Source of the DNA: an uncultured Clostridia bacterium
Lineage (GTDB): Bacteria; Bacillota; Clostridia; Christensenellales; UBA1242
Assembly: GCA_934747775.1 (NCBI GenBank)
Contig: CAKVHA010000014.1
Span: forward strand, 1-21,060
DNA: 21,060 bases
Direction: 5' to 3'
Positions 1 to 6,584 of this stretch are shown here, piece after piece. The translations under genes were made by a program, and so were the position numbers. The first letter of the stretch is position 1; the number at the start of each line of letters is the position of its first letter. A model generated the notes under the pieces. The model worked only from the letters and a program-made list of their open reading frames with translations, was not told the origin of the DNA and searched no databases.

Positions 1-672
1 CCCAACGCCTTCACTAGCACCACTAATTAGCCCGGGAATATCCGCCATAACAAAGCTTGTGCCATTAGCACTAACAACGCCAATGTTTGGAGCTAGCGTT
101 GTAAAGTGATAGTTTGCAATTTTAGGTTTTGCATTACTTACAGCAGCCAAAAGTGTACTTTTGCCCACATTAGGAAAGCCCACAAGCCCTACATCAGCAA
201 TTGTTTTTAACTCTAGCCTAATTTCAAACTTATCGGTTTTCACGCCAAGTTCGCTGTACTTTGGAGCTTGTCTGGTTGGGGTTGCAAAATGCGTATTACC
301 GCGACCACCAAGACCGCCTTTTAGCAATACAATTTCATCATCAGCGCCATACATATCGGCTAAAACCTTGTCGTTTGCAGCGTTTTTAATCACTGTGCCT
401 TGCGGAACGATTATAATCATATCTTTGCCAGATTTGCCAAACTTGTTGTTGCTGCCACCTGGTTCGCCATCTGCAGCCGCAAAAGACCTGTGATATCTAA
501 AATCTTCCAAGTTGCTAATTTTGTTGGACGCCTTAAAAATTATGCTGCCACCATCGCCGCCGTCGCCACCATCTGGCCCGCCGTTTGGCACAAACTTAGC
601 ACGATGAAACGACACTTTACCATCGCCACCATTGCCCGCTTTACAGAATATGGTCACCTTATCTAAAAACAT
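1..672 (-). CDS. obg: GTPase Obg (ribosome assembly), N-terminal part only
   Basis: This is the first 224 codons of Obg, a GTPase that binds the large ribosomal subunit and acts in ribosome maturation and stress control. The frame runs open off the left window edge, so roughly the C-terminal half is missing. Residues 1-158 form the glycine-rich Obg fold, with repeated GGDGG-type stretches near 32-42 and GGLGGRG near 119-125. The G domain follows, with the P-loop GLPNVGKST at 165-173 and the G3 motif DIPGL at 211-215. The ATG at 672-670 is preceded by AAGGAG and lies one base after the nth stop (TAA-T-ATG), so translation is probably coupled to nth. Nothing in the visible part looks damaged. 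Confidence 0.97.
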   Translation of the reverse strand, partial: MFLDKVTIFCKAGNGGDGKVSFHRAKFVPNGGPDGGDGGDGGSIIFKASNKISNLEDFRYHRSFAAADGEPGGSNNKFGKSGKDMIIIVPQGTVIKNAANDKVLADMYGADDEIVLLKGGLGGRGNTHFATPTRQAPKYSELGVKTDKFEIRLELKTIADVGLVGFPNVGKSTLLAAVSNAKPKIANYHFTTLAPNIGVVSANGTSFVMADIPGLISGASEGVG

Positions 673-673
673 A

Positions 674-1300
674 TTATTTCTCCTTATAGTACTTACAATA
701 TTTTTTTAACTCGCAATTTTCGCATTGCGGATTTTTTGCTTTACAATAGTATCTGCCAAATAAAATTAGCGTGTGATGAAGTTTCACCCAATCTTTTTGG
801 TCAAACCCAGCCATAAGCGCCTTTTCAACACCGTCTACGGTTTTTGAGTTTGCTAGCCCTAATCTGTTTGCCACCCTAAAAACGTGAGTATCCACAGCAA
901 TTGTCGGCTTACTAAACGCTTCTGCTAGCACAACATTGGCGGTTTTTCTGCCCACACCCCTAAGTGTCATTAGGTCTTCTAAATTGTCTGGAACTTGTCC
1001 ATTAAACTTTTTCACAATATCGGTGCAAGCTAGTTTTAAATTTTGGGCTTTGTTTTTATAACAACCGCACGGCTTTATTATGCTCATAATATCACTTAGG
1101 CTCGCGTTTGCTAAATCATATACAGTGGGATATTTTTCAAACAACTTGGGTGTGGTTTGATTTACTCGTTTATCGGTGCATTGCGCACTTAAACACACAG
1201 CAACCAAAAGCTCATAATTGTTTTTAAAATTTAGCTCGCACTTAGGATTAGTAATTATTTTATTTAAACAATTAAATATTTCCTTATTTTTAATATCCAT
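674..1300 (-). CDS. nth: Endonuclease III (DNA glycosylase/AP lyase)
   Basis: This is the base-excision-repair enzyme that removes oxidised pyrimidines and cuts at abasic sites. The 208 residues match the usual family length. The helix-hairpin-helix LRGVGRKTANV at 113-123 holds the catalytic Lys119, and the catalytic Asp is Asp137 in VDTHVFR. The 4Fe-4S loop is complete: Cys186-X6-Cys193-X2-Cys196-X5-Cys202. It is transcribed ahead of obg with a one-base gap. The ATG at 1300 has no recognisable Shine-Dalgarno sequence, and a good promoter ends only six bases upstream, so the message may be leaderless; see the promoter entry. Confidence 0.97.
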   Translation of the reverse strand: MDIKNKEIFNCLNKIITNPKCELNFKNNYELLVAVCLSAQCTDKRVNQTTPKLFEKYPTVYDLANASLSDIMSIIKPCGCYKNKAQNLKLACTDIVKKFNGQVPDNLEDLMTLRGVGRKTANVVLAEAFSKPTIAVDTHVFRVANRLGLANSKTVDGVEKALMAGFDQKDWVKLHHTLILFGRYYCKAKNPQCENCELKKYCKYYKEK

Positions 1301-1306
1301 AGTTAT

Positions 1307-1335
1307 ATAATATCACAATTATGCTAAGTAGTAAA
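1307..1335 (-). promoter_or_regulatory. Candidate sigma-A promoter of nth-obg, start codon at or near +1
   Basis: On the minus strand a -35 TTTACT (1330-1335) and a -10 TATTAT (1307-1312) are separated by 17 bases. The -10 ends six bases before the nth ATG, so the predicted transcription start falls on or next to that ATG. Confidence 0.5.
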
Positions 1336-1341
1336 GTACAA

Positions 1342-1365
1342 TTTTAAAGTTTGACGGCTTTAAAA
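1342..1365 (-). terminator. Weak hairpin after the DUF3343 gene
   Basis: An 8-bp perfect inverted repeat (TTTTAAAG / CTTTAAAA, loop of 8) lies between the DUF3343 stop and the nth promoter. It has no real T-tract, so calling it a terminator is tentative. Confidence 0.25.
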
Positions 1366-1388
1366 CAACCTTAACTCTCCATTATATT

Positions 1389-1646
1389 TTACCCTATTTT
1401 TTCATATTTTGTAGCTTTTCCAAACGTGTTTTTTAAATAAAAACCCTTAAAACTTGGATAGTTTCCGCTATTTAAAGCAACCCTAGCCCTGTTTAGCTGA
1501 TTTTTTAAAAACATAACCGACAATCCACACGATGTTGTAATTTCTCGCGGCGTGTTAATAACATTACAATTCACCCCCATACGCCTAAGTGTCTCGGCAT
1601 ATTGAAGCGCTTGTGTTCTATTAAAAAATACGGCAATTGCGTACAT
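1389..1646 (-). CDS. DUF3343 protein, putative sulfur/selenium carrier
   Basis: This 85-residue protein matches the DUF3343 (putative Se/S carrier-like) family. Such proteins are single small alpha/beta domains with one invariant cysteine, usually in an SCG context. Here Cys40 sits in TTSCGLSV, after a beta-alpha-beta opening (YAIAVFFNRTQALQYAETL). The ATG at 1646 has AAGGAGA nine bases upstream. The gene is divergent from a cysteine desulfurase that starts 78 bases away, a partnership often seen for this family. This suggests that Cys40 accepts persulfide sulfur or selenium from that enzyme, but the exact substrate is inference. No selD or other selenium gene is in the window. Confidence 0.8.
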   Translation of the reverse strand: MYAIAVFFNRTQALQYAETLRRMGVNCNVINTPREITTSCGLSVMFLKNQLNRARVALNSGNYPSFKGFYLKNTFGKATKYEKIG

Positions 1647-1723
1647 TTTTGTTCTCCTTAAACTTTTTTATACCTACTTCATAATATTAATTAGAAAGTT
1701 TTTTTGTTAAAGGAGATTATATT

Positions 1724-2833
1724 TTGATATATCTAGACAACGCATCCACAACCCATATCAAGCCCAAATGCGTGATTCGCGCCACATTAAGCGGACTTAA
1801 AAAGTACAGCGTAAACGCAAGCCGCGGTGGCTACAACCTTGCCATAAACGGCGGAATGAAGGTGTTACAAGTGCGTGAAAAAATTGCAAGTCACTTTAAT
1901 GCCAACCCACAAAATGTTGTTTTTACTGCAAGCTGCACAGCCGCAACAAACTTAGGACTTCGTGGAACAGTGCAAAAAGGCGGTCACATAATAACTACCG
2001 CAATGGAACACAATAGCACACTTAGAACGCTAGAAGACTTGCGAGCAAGTGGACTAATAACCTACACCGTTGTTGAGCCTAAAAACGGCAAAATTGACCC
2101 AAACGACATTGAAAAAGCAATAAAGCCAAACACATATATGGTATGCTGTATTCACGTAAGCAACGTTACTGGAAACGAAAACGACATATACGCCATAGGA
2201 AAAATTTGTAAAAAACACAACCTAAAATACTTTGTAGACTGCGCACAAAGTGCTGGTCACAAATGGATAGATATAAATAGCTTACACATTAATATGCTAT
2301 CGTTTGCAGGACACAAAGGTTTTTACGCACCGCAAGGAATTGGGGCGCTAGTATTTAGCGGAATTAATGTAAAACCGCTAATAACTGGCGGCACAGGAAC
2401 TTATAGCGAAAGCATAATTCAGCCCACCGAGCCACCAGAAGGGCTAGAAAGCGGAACGCTTAGTATGCCATGCATTTTAGGGCTTGGCGCGGGTATCACC
2501 TATATTGAAAAACACTTTACGAAACTAAACCTTAGAATACAAAAAATAAGCGAATACTTATATAATTCGCTTAAAAATATGGATAACTACATTGTGTATT
2601 CTTTGTCACCTAAAAACGGTGTAATTGCTTTTAATCACAAAGAAAAAACGAGTGGAGAAATAAGCGAAATTCTAAACAAACACGGAATTTGCGTTAGAAC
2701 AGGGCTTCACTGCGCTCCACTTGTTCATAGATCTTTTGGTACGCTTAAAAATGGTATGGTTAGGGTTAGCATTGGCGGCTTTAACAAACTTAGTGATGTT
2801 AAAAAACTTTTAAAAGTACTCAAAACAATTTAG
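1724..2833 (+). CDS. Cysteine desulfurase (class V aminotransferase fold)
   Basis: This PLP enzyme family takes sulfur from cysteine as an enzyme-bound persulfide. The 369 residues start IYLDNASTT, the usual opening. His96 (MEHNS) should stack on PLP, and Asp172 and Gln175 (VDCAQSAGH) contact it. Lys198 (SFAGHKGF) is the Schiff-base lysine, and Cys330 (RTGLHCAP) is the catalytic persulfide cysteine. The RTGxHCAP context resembles the SufS/CsdA-like family that accompanies DUF3343 proteins more than IscS. The TTG start at 1724 is supported by AGGAG eight bases upstream. No scaffold genes (sufU, sufB, iscU) are adjacent, so a role in general Fe-S assembly is not indicated. Its last 14 bases overlap the convergent protease gene. 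Confidence 0.93.
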   Translation: MIYLDNASTTHIKPKCVIRATLSGLKKYSVNASRGGYNLAINGGMKVLQVREKIASHFNANPQNVVFTASCTAATNLGLRGTVQKGGHIITTAMEHNSTLRTLEDLRASGLITYTVVEPKNGKIDPNDIEKAIKPNTYMVCCIHVSNVTGNENDIYAIGKICKKHNLKYFVDCAQSAGHKWIDINSLHINMLSFAGHKGFYAPQGIGALVFSGINVKPLITGGTGTYSESIIQPTEPPEGLESGTLSMPCILGLGAGITYIEKHFTKLNLRIQKISEYLYNSLKNMDNYIVYSLSPKNGVIAFNHKEKTSGEISEILNKHGICVRTGLHCAPLVHRSFGTLKNGMVRVSIGGFNKLSDVKKLLKVLKTI

Positions 2834-3947
2834 TTCCATCTAGCCAGCCAAACCCTTCACTATTTCTATCGAAAGTAATTGGATTACAGCTATTAATAAG
2901 TTGTTTTTTAATTCTATCGGGCGAAAATGAAGGGTTTTGTTTTATTAGCCTACTGCACACACCAGCCACAAGCGGAGTGCTAACCGATGTGCCAGACATT
3001 GTTGTATAAAATGCGGTGTTGTTTTTAAGCCCATTTATCTCAACTCCCGACGCCAAAACATCTGGTTTGTATGTGTTGTTAATAGGCCCCCTACTAGAAA
3101 AATCTGCCACCGCAAACTTACCGTACTGCGGAATATCGCCCACGCGATTGTCATTAAGAGCGCCCACAGTTATTATTTTGTAGCTACTACCGGGCGACTT
3201 TATTGTTTCGCTTTCTGGCCCGCTGTTGCCCGCTGCACAAACCACAACAATACCACTATCCCACAACTTTTCCGCACCCAGCATAAGTGGGTCGTTTTTC
3301 CCTAAAAACACACTTCCAAAGCTCATACACATTAGTCTTATGTTGTACTCTTTTTTGTGTTCAAAAACCCATTGCATAGCACTAAGAATTGTGTTAGCTC
3401 CAGTTTCGCCATTTTTGTCTAATGCTTTAATTACAATAAGGTTTGTGTTTGGGTCTACGCCAGTATGTTTTGCACTAATTGTTCCGCCACCGCACATCGC
3501 TCCGCACACAAAAGTCCCGTGTCCATTGTCGTCGTACGGATATGTTCGGTCGTTTATAAGGTCAACAAACTTAATTAGTCTATTTTTAGGCATTAAAAAG
3601 TCTAAATGCGGATATATTCCCGTATCAATAACAACCGTACAAAAAGCCGCATTGCTGCTTGGTTTTTCGGTGTCTAAAATTTTATTTGCAACATTAACAC
3701 ACGCGGTCACTTTTGCGGACTGTGTTATATACTTTACTTCGGTTAATGCGGCAAGTTCAATTATGTTTTTAAAATTAAGCCGCACGCCAAAAGCGTTTAA
3801 AAACGGAAAATATGTTGTTTCAAATTCGCCGCCTAAAAACTTTTTAACTTTGTAATAATCGTTGGCATAAAGCACGCAATCCAACTTACAATCTAAACTT
3901 TGCGCATTAACGCTTTTTAAAATGCTTGGTTCTATTTTTCTTAACAT
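2820..3947 (-). CDS. Subtilisin-like serine protease (S8), cytosolic type
   Basis: This 375-residue peptidase has the complete S8 catalytic set: Asp108 in VVIDTGIY, His143 in NGHGTFV, oxyanion Asn241 in AAGNSGPE, and Ser321 in SGTSVSTP. There is no signal peptide or membrane segment, so it should act inside the cell unless exported by an unusual route. Residues 1-88 resemble an inhibitor-I9-type propeptide region, so it may mature by self-cleavage; that is inference. Its ATG overlaps the stop of the small gene upstream (TAATG), with GGTGA as RBS, which indicates tight translational coupling. Cysteines are unusually frequent for a subtilisin, consistent with a reducing cytosol. Its physiological target cannot be read from the sequence. 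Confidence 0.93.
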   Translation of the reverse strand: MLRKIEPSILKSVNAQSLDCKLDCVLYANDYYKVKKFLGGEFETTYFPFLNAFGVRLNFKNIIELAALTEVKYITQSAKVTACVNVANKILDTEKPSSNAAFCTVVIDTGIYPHLDFLMPKNRLIKFVDLINDRTYPYDDNGHGTFVCGAMCGGGTISAKHTGVDPNTNLIVIKALDKNGETGANTILSAMQWVFEHKKEYNIRLMCMSFGSVFLGKNDPLMLGAEKLWDSGIVVVCAAGNSGPESETIKSPGSSYKIITVGALNDNRVGDIPQYGKFAVADFSSRGPINNTYKPDVLASGVEINGLKNNTAFYTTMSGTSVSTPLVAGVCSRLIKQNPSFSPDRIKKQLINSCNPITFDRNSEGFGWLDGTKLF

Positions 3948-4216
3948 TATTTCACCATATTAATTATTTGGTTTAGTTTCGTTTTTTGTTTGTCATTTAA
4001 GTACGGCAAAAGAGTTTCTTTCATTTTTTCAATTTTCTCGTCATTAAGTTCGCCACTTTGTTTTTTCTTGTTGGTTTCGCTTAAAAACTCGTTTATAAGC
4101 TCTTGCTCGCTATAATCGCTATACTTGTTTATGGCGTCGTTAAGTTCGGCGTTATCAACACCTGCAAAATTTTCCTTTTTTACGTCGTTTTTTATGTATT
4201 CACTAAATTTTGGCAT
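3947..4216 (-). CDS. Small helical protein coupled to the subtilisin gene
   Basis: This 89-residue protein is not recognised. It is charged and predicted to be almost wholly helical, with a Tyr/Glu segment (YSDYSEQELINEF) and an amphipathic C-terminal stretch around YLNDKQKTKLNQII. The start at 4216 is preferred because TTGGAGGA lies at ideal distance; an in-frame ATG at 4261 has no RBS. There is no signal peptide or transmembrane segment. Its stop overlaps the protease start (TAATG), so the two proteins are probably made in fixed ratio. A role as inhibitor, chaperone or adaptor of the protease is a guess from that coupling only. Confidence 0.75.
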   Translation of the reverse strand: MPKFSEYIKNDVKKENFAGVDNAELNDAINKYSDYSEQELINEFLSETNKKKQSGELNDEKIEKMKETLLPYLNDKQKTKLNQIINMVK

Positions 4217-4289
4217 AATTATCCTCCAAAAGTAATTAACTATTTCATTATATGATTGCATATATAATAATGTTTAATGGAGATGCAAA

Positions 4290-4673
4290 TTGGAAAACAA
4301 CGAATTAGATTACATAAATGGAGAATATCCGTACGGAATTTTTCCTATTAATCACACAAAAATCGGACAACAAAAATTAAAAGAAAAATTAAATAAACCA
4401 CTAGAACAAGAACCCACAGTTTCTACTCTTGACGCAACCGAGCAAAAGCCCAACTTAGATATTGGAAAACTGTTGCCGCTAATTAAAATGATGGGAAACA
4501 AAAAAAGCCTATCTCAAAACGATATGCTTCAACTTTTTTTGCCGCTTTTAACAGGCGGAAATGTGGATATTACAGAAATGTTGAAGGTACTAGATAAGCC
4601 AGCCGAACCAGAAGAAGCCTTAGATGTAACCGACAACAAAGTTAGCATTTCTAGTTATAAAAAAATAGAATGA
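4290..4673 (+). CDS. Hypothetical protein, 127 residues
   Basis: No family is recognised. It starts at a TTG with GGAG seven bases upstream. The N-terminal 30 residues are polar and aromatic (DYINGEYPYGIFPINHTK). A Gln/Glu/Pro/Thr-rich linker follows at about 35-55. A hydrophobic helical block, LLPLIKMMGNKKSLSQNDML then LFLPLLTGGN, covers about 61-93, and the tail is acidic. It has no signal peptide and no clear transmembrane span. It is divergent from the small-protein/protease operon across a 73-base gap that must hold both promoters; TATAAT-like hexamers occur on both strands there (4247-4252 and 4263-4268). It ends nine bases before the convergent HTH gene. Confidence 0.65.
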   Translation: MENNELDYINGEYPYGIFPINHTKIGQQKLKEKLNKPLEQEPTVSTLDATEQKPNLDIGKLLPLIKMMGNKKSLSQNDMLQLFLPLLTGGNVDITEMLKVLDKPAEPEEALDVTDNKVSISSYKKIE

Positions 4674-4682
4674 ACACTAATT

Positions 4683-5066
4683 TCACTCTATTTCATTATT
4701 TTGATTTTGGTTACTATTTTTAACGACTTCATAAAATGCTATAAGATTTTCAAAAACAGCAGCGTCTTTAAATTTTCTTATGTCAAGCCCCACCAACCTT
4801 CTAATTTTCTCTATTCTATAAATTAGTGTATTGCGGTGCATATAACCTTCTTTACTGGCTTTAGTGATGTTAAGGTCGTTATTCATAAACACCCTTGCCG
4901 AGTCTAAAAGTTCAGAGTTGTCCAAAATTAATCTAATTTGTTTAATTTGAAATAATTTACGATATTTTGCAATAAAATCCGCATTGCAATTGCCCAATAA
5001 ATTTTCACTATCAAATATCACAGAACACTCTTGTCTAATCTTTTCCGATGTGGTTTTTTCAAACAT
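4683..5066 (-). CDS. PucR-type helix-turn-helix protein (HTH_30)
   Basis: Residues about 64-115 (NITKASKEGYMHRNTLIYRI and following) match the C-terminal DNA-binding domain of PucR/CdaR-type regulators: a helix-turn-helix with the RNTLxYRIxKI signature. In normal PucR proteins this domain follows long sensory domains; here only about 60 residues precede it and none looks like a sensor. The start lies two bases after the ABC-protein stop (TAG-TT-ATG) and lacks a strong RBS, so it is probably translated by coupling. It may read the state of its partner ATPase and bind DNA, possibly the palindrome in its own operon leader. The domain call is solid; the regulatory circuit is inference. Confidence 0.8.
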   Translation of the reverse strand: MFEKTTSEKIRQECSVIFDSENLLGNCNADFIAKYRKLFQIKQIRLILDNSELLDSARVFMNNDLNITKASKEGYMHRNTLIYRIEKIRRLVGLDIRKFKDAAVFENLIAFYEVVKNSNQNQNNEIE

Positions 5067-5068
5067 AA

Positions 5069-5710
5069 CTAACTAACACAACCATTTACTATGGTAAGTT
5101 TTTTGCCTCCAATTTTTTTAATAAGATTTTCATCACTAACAGCTATAATTGCAGTTGCGTTGTTAACCATAATTAAGTCGTTAATATAATCAATAATTTT
5201 TTTGCTTTCGCTTTCGTTTAGTCTTTTAAAAATATCGTCTATTACAAAAACTTCTATATTTCTAAGAGCAAAACGCGCCAAGCACACTTTTATGCGGTCA
5301 TAATATGACAAATCTTTAACTTTTTGGTCTTTAAGCCCTGTTAGACCATAACTAACCAAAACGTTGTTTATTTTAATGTTTCTTAATGCCTTATCCACTT
5401 TTCTAAGTTTTAGCGGATATTCAATGTTTTTTAGTACCGATTTGTTATCCAAAAAAGCTGGATGACAAGGCAAAAACCCAAGAGAAACTTCGTTTTTGTA
5501 ATCCACCTTGTTTGCTGGAAGACCCTTAACATACACTTCCCCTTTAAGTGGCGTTTCTATGCCCACAATTGTGCGAAGTAACGAGCTTTTTCCGCTGGCT
5601 TCGGTTCCATACAACACAACTTTTTCGCCTGTTTTTATTTCAAACGAAACATCTTGCAAAACATTAAAATCTTTAGTGTATTTTAAATACACGTTTTTTA
5701 ATTCTATCAT
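5069..5710 (-). CDS. ABC-type ATP-binding protein with altered catalytic motifs
   Basis: This 213-residue single ABC domain has an intact Walker A (GTEASGKSS, 35-43), but the other hallmarks are changed. The signature LSGGQ reads LSYYD (134-138). Walker B is VFVIDD (154-159), with Asp159 in place of the catalytic Glu. The switch histidine position is Ser192 (IIAVSDE). The Q-loop glutamine position falls in LPCHP (79-84) with no Gln. It should bind ATP but hydrolyse it poorly, if at all. No permease is encoded nearby; it is coupled instead to an HTH protein, which argues for signalling rather than transport. The ATG at 5710 follows AAGGTGA. Confidence 0.82.
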   Translation of the reverse strand: MIELKNVYLKYTKDFNVLQDVSFEIKTGEKVVLYGTEASGKSSLLRTIVGIETPLKGEVYVKGLPANKVDYKNEVSLGFLPCHPAFLDNKSVLKNIEYPLKLRKVDKALRNIKINNVLVSYGLTGLKDQKVKDLSYYDRIKVCLARFALRNIEVFVIDDIFKRLNESESKKIIDYINDLIMVNNATAIIAVSDENLIKKIGGKKLTIVNGCVS

Positions 5711-5808
5711 AATTTCACCTTATTTTAAACTTTATGATGTTTTTAAATTAGTTTTTTCAACGCTATAAACCCTACTAACTTTTCACAAGTTTCAAACTTC
5801 GGCAGCTA

Positions 5809-5825
5809 TACGTGAATATCACGTA
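5809..5825. promoter_or_regulatory. Perfect palindrome in the ABC/HTH operon leader
   Basis: TACGTGA-ATA-TCACGTA has 7-bp perfect arms and a 3-base spacer. It lies about 10-26 bases downstream of the predicted start of the operon and about 100 bases before the ABC-protein ATG. Its form fits an operator for a dimeric regulator; the operon's own HTH protein is the nearest candidate (inference). Confidence 0.5.
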
Positions 5826-5841
5826 CAACTTCCAATAATAT

Positions 5842-5870
5842 AATATACTTAAAAATAGACCTTTTGTAAA
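5842..5870 (-). promoter_or_regulatory. Sigma-A-type promoter of the ABC/HTH operon
   Basis: On the minus strand -35 TTTACA (5865-5870) and -10 TATATT (5842-5847) are separated by exactly 17 bases. The start is predicted near 5835, giving a leader of about 125 bases that carries the palindrome. Confidence 0.6.
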
Positions 5871-5912
5871 GTAAAATATTTTTAAAAACCAATAAAATGG
5901 AAAAATTTTCCA

Positions 5913-5948
5913 AAAAAGCCATAGCAAAAATTTTTACTATGGCTTTTT
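5913..5948 (-). terminator. Terminator after hpf
   Basis: Perfect 12-bp inverted repeat (AAAAAGCCATAG / CTATGGCTTTTT, loop of 12) just past the hpf stop. The arms end in A and T tracts, so it could work in both directions, but only hpf transcription arrives here. Confidence 0.85.
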
Positions 5949-5959
5949 GTTATTTAGAT

Positions 5960-6484
5960 TTAATATGAAATATCAATTAAGCCTAGATCTTGGTCGTTAC
6001 GTTTATATAATACACTTACCAAACCTGTTTCTGCATTTAAGAAAATAAAGAAATTATGACCCAAAGCTTCCATTTGAGCAGAAGCGTCGTCAACAGTAAT
6101 AGGTTCTAGTTCAAAGTGCTTTGTTTTAACAACTTTGCCGTTAGTAACAAGTGGAAGGTCACTCAAAAACTCAAACATATTTTTATCTATGTTTTTAAAT
6201 TTTTGTTTATATCTTTCACTATTTTTAACAATTTGTTTTTCAATTTTTGGCATAGCCAAATCAATGTTGTTGTACATATTATCACTAACAACTTCGCTAC
6301 GAATGTAAAGACCATCGGCATTGATAGTTATTTCTAATTTTTCATCTTTGCTTTGCTCACTGCAAACAACTTTAACATCATAATTTTTAGGAAAGTATTT
6401 GCCTAGTTTAGCAAGTTTTTTTTCTAAAATTTCCTTAAAGTTTTGAGTAATTTTATAATTTTTAGCATAATATTTTATTTCCAT
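5960..6484 (-). CDS. hpf: Ribosome hibernation promoting factor, long form
   Basis: This is the long HPF type, which joins 70S ribosomes into inactive 100S dimers in resting cells. Residues 1-95 form the S30AE domain that binds the decoding region of the small subunit. A linker covers about 96-117. Residues 118-172 are the dimerising C-terminal domain, recognised by KHFELEPIT, QMEALGHNFFIFLNAETG and the closing LYKRNDQDLGLIDI. At 174 residues it is close to normal length. The start at 6484 is chosen because AGGAG lies nine bases upstream; an in-frame ATG at 6544 would add 20 atypical residues. It is a single-gene unit with its own promoter and terminator. Confidence 0.95.
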   Translation of the reverse strand: MEIKYYAKNYKITQNFKEILEKKLAKLGKYFPKNYDVKVVCSEQSKDEKLEITINADGLYIRSEVVSDNMYNNIDLAMPKIEKQIVKNSERYKQKFKNIDKNMFEFLSDLPLVTNGKVVKTKHFELEPITVDDASAQMEALGHNFFIFLNAETGLVSVLYKRNDQDLGLIDISY

Positions 6485-6511
6485 AATATAAAACTCCTTT
6501 TTAATACTAAT

Positions 6512-6541
6512 ATTGTAACAAAATTTAATTAATACTCCAAA
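6512..6541 (-). promoter_or_regulatory. Candidate hpf promoter
   Basis: On the minus strand a -10 TACAAT (6512-6517) is preceded after 18 bases by TTTGGA (6536-6541), a weak -35. The leader would be about 20 bases. Confidence 0.35.
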
Positions 6542-6542
6542 C

Positions 6543-6579
6543 AAAAATAGGAAGAAATAATAAATTTCCCCCTATTTTT
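6543..6579 (-). terminator. Terminator after clpC
   Basis: Inverted repeat AAAAATAGG (6543-6551) / CCTATTTTT (6571-6579) lies directly after the clpC stop, with T residues on the exit side in the minus direction. Confidence 0.6.
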
Positions 6580-6584
6580 TATAG

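Noticed and set aside
3226..3855. A 209-codon open frame on the plus strand opposite the protease gene
   Set aside because: It lies wholly antisense to a well-supported subtilisin, has no RBS, and its translation is low-complexity and unlike any family.
5711..5841. The approximately 125-base leader of the ABC/HTH operon as a riboswitch
   Set aside because: Apart from the 7-3-7 palindrome there is no multi-stem structure or terminator/antiterminator pair matching a known class.
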